NCBI GenBank assembly: GCA_022578965.1
Contig: MU400567.1
Coordinates: forward strand, 124,001-188,000
DNA: 64,000 bases
From: Xylaria sp. FL1777
Taxonomy: Eukaryota > Ascomycota > Sordariomycetes > Xylariales > Xylariaceae
Direction of reading: 5' to 3'
Shown: positions 38,701-50,070 of the stretch, in pieces
Position numbering within the stretch: the stretch's first letter is position 1
How the letters are laid out: each line of letters begins with the position of its first letter
The notes under the pieces: generated by a model
Database searches by the model: none
What the model was told of the DNA's origin: nothing
The model's input: only the letters and a program-made list of their open reading frames with translations
Program-made: the position numbers and the translations under genes

Positions 38701-38905
38701 ATTGTGCTTTTGCTAAACAAGTTTAACAATAAAAAGCTATTATATAAATAAATTAGCTTTTATAAAGTTAAGAAAGTTATTAATTATAAAAAATACCAAC
38801 TAGCAAACTTAACAGAAAAAAAATTAAAAGGGTTATTCTTTGCTGAAAAATTAAAATAGTTTATATAAAATAATTAAGGGTATTAAGAGCTAAAGAATTT
38901 TAACT
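35763..38905 (+). pseudogene. Gypsy element II: pol (RT, RNase H, integrase)
   Basis: A dead but nearly complete pol with its motifs in one frame. Reverse transcriptase: NAWFLVQKK near 36250, ITAFF-like and QGATN-like blocks near 36450-36520, and FFNNVV where the family has FLDDVG, both catalytic Asp codons now AAT/AAC (36598-36603). The open frame 36544-36756 lies here. RNase H region: GYAIIAKPLTVLL near 36930, RYNAIK, then FDFILYY near 37380. Integrase: SSEFKKEIKNAV (Glu codon GAA at 38209) and LYELMYGK near 38440. The C-terminal end has NKKLLYK and YKVKKVI near 38750. It would copy RNA to DNA and insert it. Many stops make it non-functional. No LTRs were found. Confidence 0.85.
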
Positions 38906-40259
38906 TTAATGTGTGAACTACTAGCGCAGCAGTTATTTATTAAAGAACTAACTAAAATAATAAGGCCTTTAATAATTAAAGCTATAATAGTTAAGCTACT
39001 AAAAGCAAAAAAAATGTAATAAGTTATATTAGCCCTTTAAGTTTAAAAAGCTGTAGTGTAACCTTTAACGCTATAAACAGCTTAAGCAATAACGTTTTAG
39101 CTAAAAATAATAACTAGCGAATTATAGGAAATTAAAAAAAAATTAAAAGCATAATAGTAATTAACACTAACTAATAGTTATAAAAGAAAGCGGCTATAAG
39201 CGTTAAAAAATATAACAGCTTACTTTATTTTTTTTTAGCTATTATATTTTATGCGCCTTAAAAAGTAACAATTAATAAAAGCTAAAACAGCAGGTTTTTT
39301 TTTTTTTACCTTTTGTTTTTTTACTAATTATTTTGTTCTTTATTTTTATTAACTATATAAGTTTATATAACTAAATTATAATGCATAAAACTATTTTGCT
39401 TCGCTTAAAATTAAGCGTATTTTTTATAGCCTTTTTTTTATTAGTTTTATAGCAACTAGTTTGCTAGCATCTTTTTTACTATTACTTTAATAACATAAGT
39501 CTTTATTTTATTTTAACGTTTTTTAAATAGCTTAGTAGCTTAGTTTTAGTATGGATTATTATTGCCTTTTTATAAAAATGCGTAAAAACAAAAAAAACAG
39601 AGGTAAAAACTGCTTATTAGTTTTAACTACCTAAGTTTATCCTTTTACATTAGCGCTTACGCATAAATTTTCTTATTTTAAATTGTTTTATTACTTCTGT
39701 TTAAAACTAAGCAGTTTTTTCTGCTATTAGCTCAAACTATTTAATACTTAATGGAAACCTTAGGACTACTAAAAAACGAAAAACATCATTACTACACTTT
39801 TTAAAGTCACTAGTTTATACTTTACGTGCTTAAACTACTAGCAATAATCCAGAGCTACTATTAAGCAATAATAAGCACTCTATAAAACGAAAAATGCCTA
39901 AGCAAAGCCTAAAGCAAGCTTAACAAAAACAAAACCCTGTTATAAAACACTAAGCAAGGTTGCTTATGTATATAAAACAAGGAGGTAAAAAAGTAAAAAA
40001 AATACAAAAAAGGAATTAATGATCTAGTATTAAAGTTTTTTATTTTGTATATTTTGGGTTTTTTAATATAGAGGTTTTATATATTTGCTTTTGTAAGCAT
40101 TACGATTATTTTTTTTAAGTAACGATTATTTTTTTCTTATTAAACATACAAAAAAAGGAAGTCTGCAAAATTAAGCAATAAAAAAAAAAGCAACGCAGAT
40201 TATATTAAGAAAGTATCACTATTTATATAAATTGTTTAGTTTCTTTATTTTATTTTACC
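38906..40259. other. region between Gypsy II and Gypsy I, possible coding tail
   Basis: No LTR of element II was recognised. At about 39730-40020 a plus-strand frame ends in a basic tail (KRKMPKQSLKQA, then KQGGKKVKKIQKRN before TAA at 40018-40020), with G+C higher than its surroundings. Basic Lys/Gln tails are common at the C-termini of pogo/Fot1 transposases and of gag proteins, but no DDE motif is visible, so it is left unassigned. ACGATTATTTTTTT occurs twice near 40100-40135. Confidence 0.35.
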
Positions 40260-40264
40260 TTATA
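40260..40264. repeat. target site duplication, left (TTATA)
   Basis: It pairs with CTATA at 47136-47140 directly after the 3' LTR. One C/T difference is compatible with RIP after insertion. Confidence 0.65.
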
Positions 40265-40554
40265 TATTAAACGAACACTAACTTATAACTAGCTTTAAGC
40301 CATTACTACTTGAACTAGCGTATATAAAGTTAAACTATTAGTTTATAATAGTCACTTATAATATAGTTGCATATGCAGCAACCTAACAGCTAAAGAAGTC
40401 CTAGATTATATAGCGGCCTAATGGGCATAAATAGGCCAGAATATTCCCACGTATGAAAAACAGGAAGAAACCATGGCCTTAAAACCCCTAGAGAATTATT
40501 AGTTAAATAACAATATAACTAAGTTTTAAGCCCTTTACTAAAGCCTTTATCACA
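40265..40554 (+). repeat. 5' LTR of element I
   Basis: 290 bp, from TATTAAACGAACACT to CCTTTATCACA. It is identical in length to the LTR at 46846-47135. About 30 differences are visible between the two, and all that I checked are transitions in both directions. The start TA and end CA are compatible with the usual TG...CA termini, with the first G mutated to A. Confidence 0.93.
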
Positions 40555-40699
40555 AATAATTCTTTATTTCTTAAGAATACTACTTACTTATAATAAACTT
40601 AAGCTATATATTTGCTTTTATATTTAGCTACACATACACTTTTTTTTACTTACTAGCTATACAACTAGCTTAAGTTAACAAGCTTGCTTAGCCCTTAGC

Positions 40700-43060
40700 A
40701 AAGATTTTTATTACTTAGCCTTAAAACAAGGACTTAAAAAAAGAGTACTTTAACAAAGAAGATTTAAAAAAATCAAGCGGCAAAAAAGAAAGCAAACTTA
40801 GCACTTTACAAAAAAAACTAAAAAATGCTAATTATAATTTTAAGCTTACTGCGGAAAAACTTAATAAGCTATACTCCTTTATATAATTATACGATCTCCT
40901 AGCTACCTTAGAACTTACGTATAACAAACAGTCGCTTAGTTTTTTTAAAAACTTTTTCTTTATTAAATGAATACTTAACTTTATTAACTCCTTTGCATAA
41001 AAAGCAAAAAAAGCTAGAAAAAAAACACAAAATAACATAACTAAGTTAACTATTTAAAAAGAAGAAGTAAACCCTAATAACATTTTTGTACTTTATAACC
41101 CCCTTATGTTTAATAACGTAAATAATAAAGACCTTGCAATATTAAACACTGCAATTATAAACTTACCTAAGTAGCTAACAGAAATCCACAAGCAAATACA
41201 ACTTGCTTACAGTAATACATAAGCTTTTATAAAATATACGAAATCTATAAGCTAAGCATAATGTTATAAGCTATCCGCAACGTATAAGGCAATTTAAATT
41301 ACATATAATCTCGTTGCAGGACTTTTTTAAACCTAAACTAAAGCAACACAAAACCAGATCAAGAAGTTCTAGCAAAAAATAATCTAAAGAAGTATTACTT
41401 TTTTTAAGGAAATATAAAGAACTATTGCTTAACTAGCTACTAATGCTTAAGCAAAAAAACAAGCTATTACTTAATTAAAAAAAGTAGCTAATTATTATTA
41501 TTATACCCTTAGTATTCTTTAAGAAAAAATAGCTAAATAAAAACAAGCCTACTAAAAAAACTAAGGAATAATTAATAGCTAAGCAGCTACAAAAAACAAA
41601 CAAATCAATTAACTATTTAACCGTTTTTATGCTAACCTATTTTAACTAAAGAAGCTTTATATATATATATAAGCTACTTTTACTAAATTCCGCGACTAGC
41701 TAAACAACTACTAATAGCTAAACGTAAATTCAATTATAAAAAAGCTTTAATTATAAGGTGTTATTACTAGCTTCGCAAGCTAACTTTTCATAAAGCGATT
41801 AACTTTTAAAAAGAAGCTTTAAAGGCAAATTACGAACGAAGTATTATAAGCTACTCAAGCCTGCTTTATTACTAAGGCCTTAAAAGCTTAATATATAGCT
41901 ACCCGTGTTACACCTAAAGTTATCGCAAAACTAGCTTTTAACAGGAATCCTAGGTTTATTGCAAGGTTTGCCCTAGGAGGAAACCCTAACGACTTTAATA
42001 AAAACAACAACTTTTTTGCAGAAAAACTACCTTACGGTTTTTTTAAAGGACTGCTTAAGGGCCCACGAAGGCTAACTAAAAGAAATAGCAATTCAAACAA
42101 CAGATTACCTTTTAAAACACACAATCGTTTTACAAAGGCTATTTTAAAAGCAATTAACAACTTTACGCTTAGCGTAACTACTTTTAACCCTGTTTAACTA
42201 AACAAACTACAAACTTATAATAGCAAAGACTTTGCTAAGTTTTTACTATAGTAGCAAAAAGTACAAAACTATATAAAAACGTACATAAAAAGCTTTCTTT
42301 TAAATAAGCACCGAATTAATTAAATTAGCTTTTTTTTAACAGATAAAGCTTTGCTATAGCACTAATTATACTAAAAGCAGGTTTATTAAGTTAGCATTAC
42401 TAATAACTAAACAGCTTATTAAGTAGCTATAAAAGCTTGCTTTAAAGACCTATTAGCTGTTTTTCGATTAGCGGATAAACTAATAAAGGTAACGTATAAA
42501 GGCAATATAGCTTAATTCTTTATTAAGGTCCTTAATTTTAACGACTTCGTAAAATAGTTTAAACTTACGTTTTAAACCTTTATTACGAAACGCCTACTAA
42601 AAAAATTAACCAAAATAATATATTACGCGCGTAAAATAATACCACAAAACAATAGTAATTTTTTAAACGCTATCTAGAAAGCAGGCATAACTTATAAAAA
42701 CATGTTAGTACACCTAGGTTTTTTTTTAAAAAGCAAGCCCGGTTTAAAAAGAAAGCTCTTAAAACCGGGCTAACCTAACTACAGCAAAAAGAATTGCTTC
42801 TGCTTAAGCTAAAATCCATTTTTAAAAAGCAAATCAAACAATAATAAAAAATCCAACAAATTTACTAAAGTAACATTAAACCTAAAGAACAAAAAGTGAG
42901 CTAATACTATTGTAGCTCTTAAAAGAATAAACTAAGCTGCAGTTAACTAACAAAAAAAAAATAAAGTTAACTATTAGCAGTGCGGTTAAAACAATTATTA
43001 TACTTTAGCTTGCTACGCAAAAAAAAATGTTGCTAGAAAAGAACTACTTTTAGCCCCTAA
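40700..43060 (+). pseudogene. element I gag relic
   Basis: The conceptual plus-strand product reads as a retrotransposon gag. A capsid-like part around 42.2-42.7 kb (FRLADKLIKVTYKGNIA, then FITKRLLKKLTKIIYYARK) is followed by a long basic, Lys/Asn/Pro-rich stretch and one CCHC zinc knuckle. An acidic SNSDSDF patch follows at about 43187-43200. The start codon cannot be fixed because the N-terminal part is strongly mutated. The minus-strand open stretch 40832-41038 is a shadow. Gag would form the cytoplasmic particle packaging the element RNA. Confidence 0.7.
42972..43013 (+). pseudogene. gag CCHC zinc knuckle, degraded
   Basis: Fourteen codons fit C-x2-C-x4-H-x4-C exactly in spacing. Position 1 reads Tyr (TAT, from TGT) and the His position reads Tyr (TAT, from CAT); the second Cys (TGC 42981-42983) and the last Cys (TGC 43011-43013) are intact. 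Two stops, TAG and TAA, lie inside. The zinc knuckle binds genomic RNA during packaging. Confidence 0.8.
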
Positions 43061-43799
43061 AAAAACCTTTGCTGTTAAACAAAAAACTACTAAAAAAAAG
43101 CCTGCTTTAAGCGCAACTAAAAAAGCTAAAATCGACGCAATTATAACAAATACGCCCGTATTTCGGTTCGTAAAGCTAAGTAACTCCGATTCGGATTTTT
43201 AATAGGCCTTTACAAAGCACCACGTAAGAATAATTAGCTTATAAAAGGTAACTCCGCCTATGTGTGCAACTTAAAGCGTAGCGAAAACTAGCTAGATAAT
43301 TTAGCTAAACAAAAAAATCAGGAGCTCTAATTAGGTTATTAACTTATTATCTTTATAACCTTTATATATAATAATTAAGAATACTTTATATAAGTACTTT
43401 TAAATATAAAAAGTATAGTTCTAGTAATGTTAATTAGCAAAGCAAAATAATAAAAGCTACTTTTTATTAAGCAGTTATAGCTTTAACTTATGATTACATT
43501 TAACGCATTATACGTACAAAAAGCAAAAAGGTATTATACAGAAAAAATAATCTTTCGTTACTAAAAAAACCATTTTACCCGCTTTAGCTTTAAACTTAGC
43601 AAACTTAATAGCGATTATAATATACTACTTTTTTAGTAGTGGCTAAAACAATACCTTTTTGCCTGCTTTTTTAAAGGAGCAAACAAGATTACTTTTTTCT
43701 TTAGGTGCTACTAAGAATACTACACAAGTTAAGCCTTGCTTAACCTAAAAACGGCCAAAATTATAGCAACTTTATTAAATAAAGCAGTAAAAAAGGCGC

Positions 43800-44690
43800 T
43801 AAACTAAGTCCTAAAAAAATTCAAGGAATTTTTACTAATTATAGCAAAGGCAGCAGCGCAAAAACTGCTAAACCACTAACTATAAAACTATGCAATCAAT
43901 ATAATTAAAAGCAAAACAGCTTTTTAAGGACTTCTTTATGCTATAAGCGATCGAAAGCTTAATACCTTAAAACTATAGTTAAAGAATATGCTAAAAACAC
44001 AACGTATTAAAAAATCTACTTTGTTATGCAGCGCTTTTTTTATGTTCGTAGAAAAAAAGAACCTTAATGATTTTTTTAAACTAGTTGTAAACTATTAAAA
44101 ACTTAACGCAGTTACAATACTTATTTAATACCTTATTTCTTTAATCTTGAAATTGCAAGCCTGCTTTAAAACGGCTAAATAGTTCTTAAAAATAAACCTT
44201 AAGTTAGGATTTTATTTTGTAAGGATTAAAAAAAAACACAAATAAAAAACGGCTTTTTGCTATAAATATGAACTATTTAAATATATAGTTATACTAATAG
44301 AACTAATTAATGCTTTTATAACCTTTTAGTTAATAATAAACTATATTTTTTGCAACCTTATTAACGCTAAATTACTAGTATACTTTAATAATCTTTTTAT
44401 ATACGCTAATACTTAAGAAAAACATAACTAACTAGTTAAAAAAGTACTATAACGACTTATTAAGCATAACTTAGCTGTTGCACCACAAAAGTGCAAATAG
44501 CAAGTACAGGAAGTTAAGTTCTTAAGCTATGTTATAAGCTTAAAAGGTATTTTTATAGCGCAAAACAAAGTAAACTGTATTATTTAATGGAAACCTTTAA
44601 GCACCTTGAAAAAATTGCAGCAGTTTGTTGGCTTTACTAATTTCTACCGGAGGTTTATTTGAAAGTTCTTTTTAATTATAAAACTATTTA
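43800..44690 (+). pseudogene. element I reverse transcriptase relic
   Basis: Ordered Gypsy reverse transcriptase blocks: MFVEKKN near 44044, LVVNYQKLNAVTI near 44080-44115, KTAFCYKYELF near 44250, then VYFNNLFIYA, where the catalytic YxDD pair has become Asn-Asn (AAT AAT, 44387-44392), and finally QFVGFTNFYRRFI near 44620-44660, the start of the connection domain. All fit the family in order and spacing. Loss of both catalytic Asp plus several stops makes it inactive. Confidence 0.9.
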
Positions 44691-45060
44691 CAAATGCTAA
44701 CAAAATGGACCGAAAGCAATAAAAGTAAATAAACGCTATAAATAAGGCCTTCTTTAAACTAAAATATAGATTTACTACTGCTTTTATTTTGGTTTATTTT
44801 AACTTATTTCGGGTAGCACACGTAAAAACTAACGCTTTTAACTTTGCTTTTAGTGCAGTGTTATCTTAAAAAAACAATAACAGAAAACTATACTCTGTGG
44901 TGTTTTACTTTTAAAAACTTATGCCTGCAAAAATAAACTATAAAATATATGATAAAAAACTACTTGCTATAGTAAATTTACTTAACTAATAGCGTTAATA
45001 CTTTAAAAGCGCTAAACATTAAATCAAAATATATTTGGATTACTAAAACTTGTTATATTT
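44691..45060 (+). pseudogene. element I RNase H relic
   Basis: HVKTNAFNFAFSAVLS (family pattern TDAS-x-x-AIGAVLSQ, with the catalytic Asp now Asn) is followed by MPAKINYKIYDKKLLAIV, the standard LTPAE-NY-x-x-HDKELLAIV block, at about 44920-44975. It would degrade the RNA strand during reverse transcription. It is in the same frame as the reverse transcriptase. Confidence 0.88.
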
Positions 45061-45359
45061 TACTACTGCTAAAGTGCTAAATTAACAATAAGCTAAGTAA
45101 GCTTAATAACTAGCAATATATTAGTTCATTATTAACTATAAGCTAGGACAGCTTAATAAAAAAGCCAATATTATGTTACGCTTTTCTTAATACCGCCTTA
45201 AGAAAAAAAGAAATAAAAACTAGCTAATTAAGTTGGTTTTATAAAATAAGCATTTTTTGCATAACGAAAGAACTATGTTTAATACAGCGGCATTAGTACT
45301 GCTTACTTTAAAACGACTTTATAGTTTTTTTATATTAAACTAGCTGCTAGAATTCGTTA

Positions 45360-46440
45360 AAAGAATCAAGAAAGCAGCTAAAAATAACCTAAAATATATA
45401 ATTCAGAAAAAAAAACCTTTTAAGAATGTAAAACTCCAAAATAACCTCTTATATAAAAAAGGACGCTTATAAGTACTTACTACTATTTAACAAGATGTAA
45501 TAAGATCTAAACATAATATAAAGATAGCAGAACACATAGGCATAAACAAAACACTAGAACTTATTACCCGGAACTTTTAGTAGCTAAACATTAAAAAAAC
45601 CGTACGAGAATTTGTCCGTAGATGTTTTAATTGCTAACAAAACAAAGCGCTACGCTATACACCTTATGAACTCCTGCAACCCATAAAATTACACTACGTC
45701 CTATAGCAATTAATTGCAATAAACTTTATTATAGACTTACTTTTCTTTAATAAATGCAATTTTATATAGGTAATAGTGGATCCTTTTATAAAAATGGGAC
45801 ACTTTATTTTACTGAAAGTTAATAAAAAGAAAACTAAAAACCTAATTAAAATATTTGCAAAATTCTATTGGAAACTACATAGCATACCTCTTAATATTAT
45901 TTTTGACAGAGATTCTAGGTTTATAAGCCACCTTTAAAAAGACTTTTTAAAGCTTATTAAAGTTAAACTTTAAATAAGTACTGCTTTTTACCCCTAAACT
46001 AACGGTTAAATAAAACAACTTAATTAAATCCTCGAAATATACTTAAAAACGTTTGTAAATTACGAAATAATTAACTAGGAAAACTTTTTGCTAACTACGG
46101 AGTTTGTATATAATAACGCTACATTTGTTTTAACTTACGTATTTTCGTTTTATGCTAACTATGGCTTTTACTTAGTGGCATATAACTTACCTTTAGGTGC
46201 GCTACGTAACTTAGCTAGCAACTTGTATGCTTACTAAATAACTAAAGTTCATAAGAAGGCTAAGCTATAACTAAACAAGTTTAAACAACGAATAAAAAAA
46301 TAAGCAAACAAAAAACAACAGGAAATACTGCTTTATAAACTTAACTAGTTAGTTATATTAAATATGCGTTATATTAAAACTAAAAAACCTGCTAAAAAAC
46401 TAAACAAAAAAATGTTAGAACTTTTTAAAATCTAAAAAGT
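45360..46440 (+). pseudogene. element I integrase relic
   Basis: A zinc-binding N-terminus is visible (H-x3-H type in AEHIGINKT near 45530, CFNCQQ near 45627 after reading stops as Gln). The DDE core follows: INFIIDLLFF with the first Asp intact (GAC 45734-45736) and IIFDRDSRF with the second Asp intact (GAC 45905-45907). The block corresponding to TNGQ-x-E now reads Lys at the catalytic Glu (AAA 46013-46015). Core sequence VIVDPFIKMGHFI lies between. The product would insert cDNA. One lost catalytic residue and many stops make it dead. Confidence 0.9.
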
Positions 46441-46585
46441 AATTTTTTTTATTGCTGTTAAGCTATTATTACTTAAAAGTTAAAGAATTTATAATTTATT
46501 TTACGTTTTACTTATTAAGCTTTACTGCGCTAGCAATTAAGTATTGCTTAACCTTAACTAGGTTTTACAAAAAGCGCTTTTAATT

Positions 46586-46725
46586 AAGGCAGAAAACTAC
46601 TAAGTGGAAAAAATTAAAGACTTTATAAAAACTTAAAAGAATGTTAAATATTTAGTTAAATAAAAAGGTTAGCTAGCTAAACAGCACTAAACTTAAAAAC
46701 TCTTCGATTATATATTCACTAATAG
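46586..46725 (+). pseudogene. element I chromodomain relic
   Basis: In the pol frame, the sequence AENY-stop-VEKIKDFI is followed by KYLVK-stop-KG-stop-LAKQH near 46640-46690. This fits the chromodomain pattern YEVEKILD...YLVKWKGY...TWEP, where TGG (Trp) codons have become TAA/TAG. A C-terminal chromodomain directs integration to histone-marked heterochromatin in chromoviruses, which fits the repeat-rich location. Confidence 0.8.
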
Positions 46726-46823
46726 CGCTAAAGCTTTTATATAAAACTTTTATTAACATAATCCTAGCAAACTAATGAACCTTTAAAGTTTAAATTAAGG
46801 ACTTTAATACTGCTTAAAGCTAA

Positions 46824-46845
46824 GCTTAAAAAAGAAAAAAGATAA
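46824..46845 (+). promoter_or_regulatory. polypurine tract before 3' LTR
   Basis: A purine-rich run (AAAAAAGAAAAAAGATAA at its core) lies directly before the 3' LTR, the position of the plus-strand priming site. In this AT-rich DNA the match is only suggestive. Confidence 0.5.
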
Positions 46846-47135
46846 TATTAAACGAACACTAACTTACAACCGGCTTTAGGCTATTACTACCCGAACTAGC
46901 ACGTATAAAGTTAAACCATTAGTTTATAATAGTCACTTGTGATATAGTTATATATGCGGCAACTTAACAGCTAAAGAAGTCCTAGATTGTATAGCAGCTT
47001 AATGGGCATAAATAAGCCAAAATATTCCCACGTACAAAAGACAGGAAAAAACCATGGCCTTAAGACCCCTAGAGAATTATTAGTTAAATAGCAATATAAC
47101 TAAGTTTTAAGCCCTTTACTAAAGCCCTTGTTACA
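46846..47135 (+). repeat. 3' LTR of element I
   Basis: 290 bp, from TATTAAACGAACACT to GCCCTTGTTACA. It is the same length as the 5' LTR with transition differences only. Either LTR keeps G or C where the other has A or T, so both were mutated independently after insertion. It contains AAAGAAGTCCTAGATT and CCTAGAGAATTATTAG blocks shared with the 5' copy. Confidence 0.93.
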
Positions 47136-47140
47136 CTATA
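47136..47140. repeat. target site duplication, right (CTATA)
   Basis: It is adjacent to the 3' LTR end and matches TTATA at 40260-40264 except for one C/T. Confidence 0.65.
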
Positions 47141-47680
47141 TGATTTATATGATTTGTTTTATTAGCTATTTTTTAGGGCTTTAAACTTTTATATTAATCC
47201 TTTTAGCAATACTAAACTTTTGCTTACTAACAATACACATAGCAAATTAAGTAATAAGGTCGGCTTAATAAAAACGAGTTAATTTGCGTTTTAACTTAGT
47301 TCTTTTTTTAGTAAAACAAATAAAGGCGTTTTTGGTTAAAGTTATTTGTTCCCCGGAGTTTTTAGGCGTAAGGTTTTCTTTAATTGCTACAGTTCTTTTT
47401 AAAGCTTTAAGATATTTAGCTATATTGCTTTAAGACTTATAAAACAAGCAGTTATGCAACTAAATAATAAACGCGCAGTTAGCACACGCGCTAAACTTTT
47501 ATTTAAAATAAAGCAGCAAAAAAAAAAAAAATAAAGTTCTATATACTTTTTACTTTTAGCTATTATTAGCATTTGCTTGCAGTGCTTACAAAGCACAACG
47601 TTTTAAACTTTAAACAGCTATATAAAAATAGCTATAATACATATATACTCTTAATTGTTGTACTTCTTATTTTTAGGGAA
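47141..47680. other. unassigned DNA after element I
   Basis: No gene seen. A somewhat G+C-richer patch at 47330-47380 (TCCCCGGAGTTTTTAGGCG) is not explained. Confidence 0.4.
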
Positions 47681-50070
47681 GCTACTAATACTACAAGCTA
47701 GCAAAAATAAAATCATTTTTTTTTAAAGGCTTTAGTAAAAGGCGACCTTATTACAAGGACTTTATGCTTTTAGTACAACAAATAGCAAAACAAAGAATAG
47801 CAGCAAAAAGAAGTAAAAATAAAGGCATATATACAAACCTTACTACTAATTATAAAGAAGTTTTTTTTAAGAACTAAAGGTTTTTTAGAAAAAGCCCTAA
47901 AAACAAGCTAGTAACTTTTAATAACTTAAGATTTAATAAGTACTTAAGCTTTTTATGAATTAATAAGCTTAAAGTAAAAGAGATTTAGCTAGGTAACGTA
48001 TTGCTTGCTTTAGTTAACGTTTTTTTAAGGATTGCTTTAAAATCTTTATTTACTAATAAAGAAATAACCTTTATGTTATACTTGTTTTTTAGAAACCTAA
48101 AAAGAAAGAAAAAGGTAATATTAAATGACTTTTTTAGCTTATTGTTTTTTAGGGATAGCAAAACTTGCTAAGATTTACTTTTAAAGATAGTTTAGCAGAT
48201 TTAAAAAAAAGCGCAATACATAATAATAAAGAGATATCGTAATATAAAAACATTAGGCCGCTAGTAGTTTATAGTATACATAATTCTTAAACAAGCTATT
48301 TATTTCTTTAACTTAATAATTAGCAAAAAAACAGTTGCTTTTTAGTTTAGAGTTCATAAAGCATATATAAAAAAATAAAAGCGCTTAATGAACGTAAATA
48401 ATATATTACCTTATATACTTAAACCAACAATAAAATACTAAAGGGCGTGTTTTTAGTTAACTAAGGATTAATTATTTGGACTTTTAACTATTAAAGGGCT
48501 TATAATGCTAATATAATACCCTTATAAAATTTGAAAGCACTGTAAATTTAATAATTATTACTTTAATATAAAGCATATTGCATTTATTAGATCTTTGGTT
48601 TTATTAGCAATAAAGTTAAAACTACATAAAAGATAAAAGCCTAAACTATAAAAGTTAATTAATCTGCAGCAAGTCTTTAAAAGAGCTACTACTAAAAAGG
48701 CCTTTAGATAATTATAAGAAAAATAATAACCTTGGGTACTTTAAAGAGCTTAAGCCCTTAGAAAAACAACAATTTGTTTAGCGTTCTTTGTTAAGCGTGG
48801 TTTTAAAAACAATACATAAAGACAACAAGCAGCAATAACTAAGAACATTTTTTCTATTGTTTTAAATAGCTGCAAAAAAGATATACTTATATTATTAAGG
48901 GTACTTAACTTAACAAAATAAACTTGCTATTTTTAGCTGCTATGAAAACTTTTATGGGGCAAATTTAAGACAATAGAAATAATTTGCTATTTATTTAAGT
49001 AACGCTTTTATAAAACTAAATAGCAAAGAATAGCTAAACAGGCATAAAATAAAGGCTTTATTAAAGATATTCCTTAAGCTATACATAGAAATAAAGGACA
49101 AAACTCCAAAAATAAGTATTAAACCTAAATTTAGCTAGTTTATAAAAAACCTCCTTATTAAGTTCTAAAATATAAATTAAACTTTAATAATTGCTAATAA
49201 CCCTAGATTAACGTATTTTATAATAAAGTATTACATAAACAATTATTAAATTACTATTTTTGTTAACACTATTTTAGAGGTAACATATATTTTAAATTTT
49301 AAGTATGCTATAATTAAAGATAATAAACAAGTTTTCTAATAGTTACAAAGAATTTAAACAACAAAATGCCTTAATATAAAGATTATTTTAAGATATTTTA
49401 TACTTTTTTGCTTTTGCTAGTATAATAATTTTATGTGCGGATTTTTTAGGCCTTTATATTTATACTGCATATTTTATAACTTAATAAACCTACGTTTAAC
49501 AAAGGGCGTTAATAATTAAACAAAATATATATAGCTTATTGTCTTTATAAAGAAATATTTTTAAAAAGCATATCGGCTTTAATTTAATAAGTAACCTGCG
49601 TTTATTATTTGTAATAAACCTTAAAGCTTATAATTTTTTGCAAGCACTAAACGATACTTTTTTTAGGTCTAAAAAAAAGGTTCCTGCAGTATTAAACACA
49701 AAAGAAGCAAGGAAAAAAAGTATAATACTAGAAAAAAAGCAGAACGTTAATTGTTTTATTTCTTTAATACTTGCTACTTTAAAGCGTAAAAAAAAGTTCT
49801 AGCAAAAAAAACTAACGTTTATATTAAAGAAGTTTTATTATAAGCAGTATAAAAACGTTTTAAAGGTGCAAAATTACTTTGCTATAAATACACTTAAAAA
49901 TATTCTTTTTTTTGAATATAGCAAGCTAAGTATAAAACTTAGCTAGGCTTAGTAGTTTAAAGATAGGATTATATAGGCCTTTTATAAATAGCTGCGCGAA
50001 AAAAACGCTAAACATTTTTAAAAGCTTTTACTTGTATATTTAAATACGTAAAAAAGATAAAATTAGTTCT
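47681..50070 (+). pseudogene. 2.4-kb plus-strand coding relic, family unknown
   Basis: A single plus-strand frame can be followed for about 790 codons. Stops are overwhelmingly TAA and TAG, and several segments look like real protein: LLLKRPLDNYKKNNNLGYFK near 48690-48750, LNRHKIKALLKIFLKLYIEI near 49035-49095, and FFRPLYLYCIFYNLINLRLT near 49445-49505. Low-stop segments keep the same frame over the whole distance, which argues for one degraded gene. I could not match it to reverse transcriptase, DDE transposase, helicase or tyrosine recombinase. It lies directly downstream of element I with no spacing that suggests a link. Confidence 0.45.

Larger units (their letters stand above)
40265..47135 (+). 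mobile_element. full-length chromodomain Ty3/Gypsy retrotransposon (element I), RIP-inactivated
   Basis: 6871 bp bounded by two 290-bp direct LTRs. The domain order is gag with zinc knuckle, reverse transcriptase, RNase H, integrase, chromodomain, which is the order of fungal chromoviruses. The five bases outside the ends (TTATA at 40260-40264, CTATA at 47136-47140) differ by one C/T and fit a 5-bp target duplication. The pol motifs from 44.3 to 46.7 kb are all in one frame. The zinc knuckle is in a different frame, as expected for gag and pol or for one old indel. Many TAA/TAG codons and lost catalytic residues show that it is dead. It is less degraded than its neighbours, so it is probably younger. 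Confidence 0.93.

Noticed and set aside
47681..50070. Starship captain / DUF3435 tyrosine recombinase
   Set aside because: I looked for the recombinase R-H-R-Y pattern and the characteristic blocks and found no convincing match; only protein-like segments remain.
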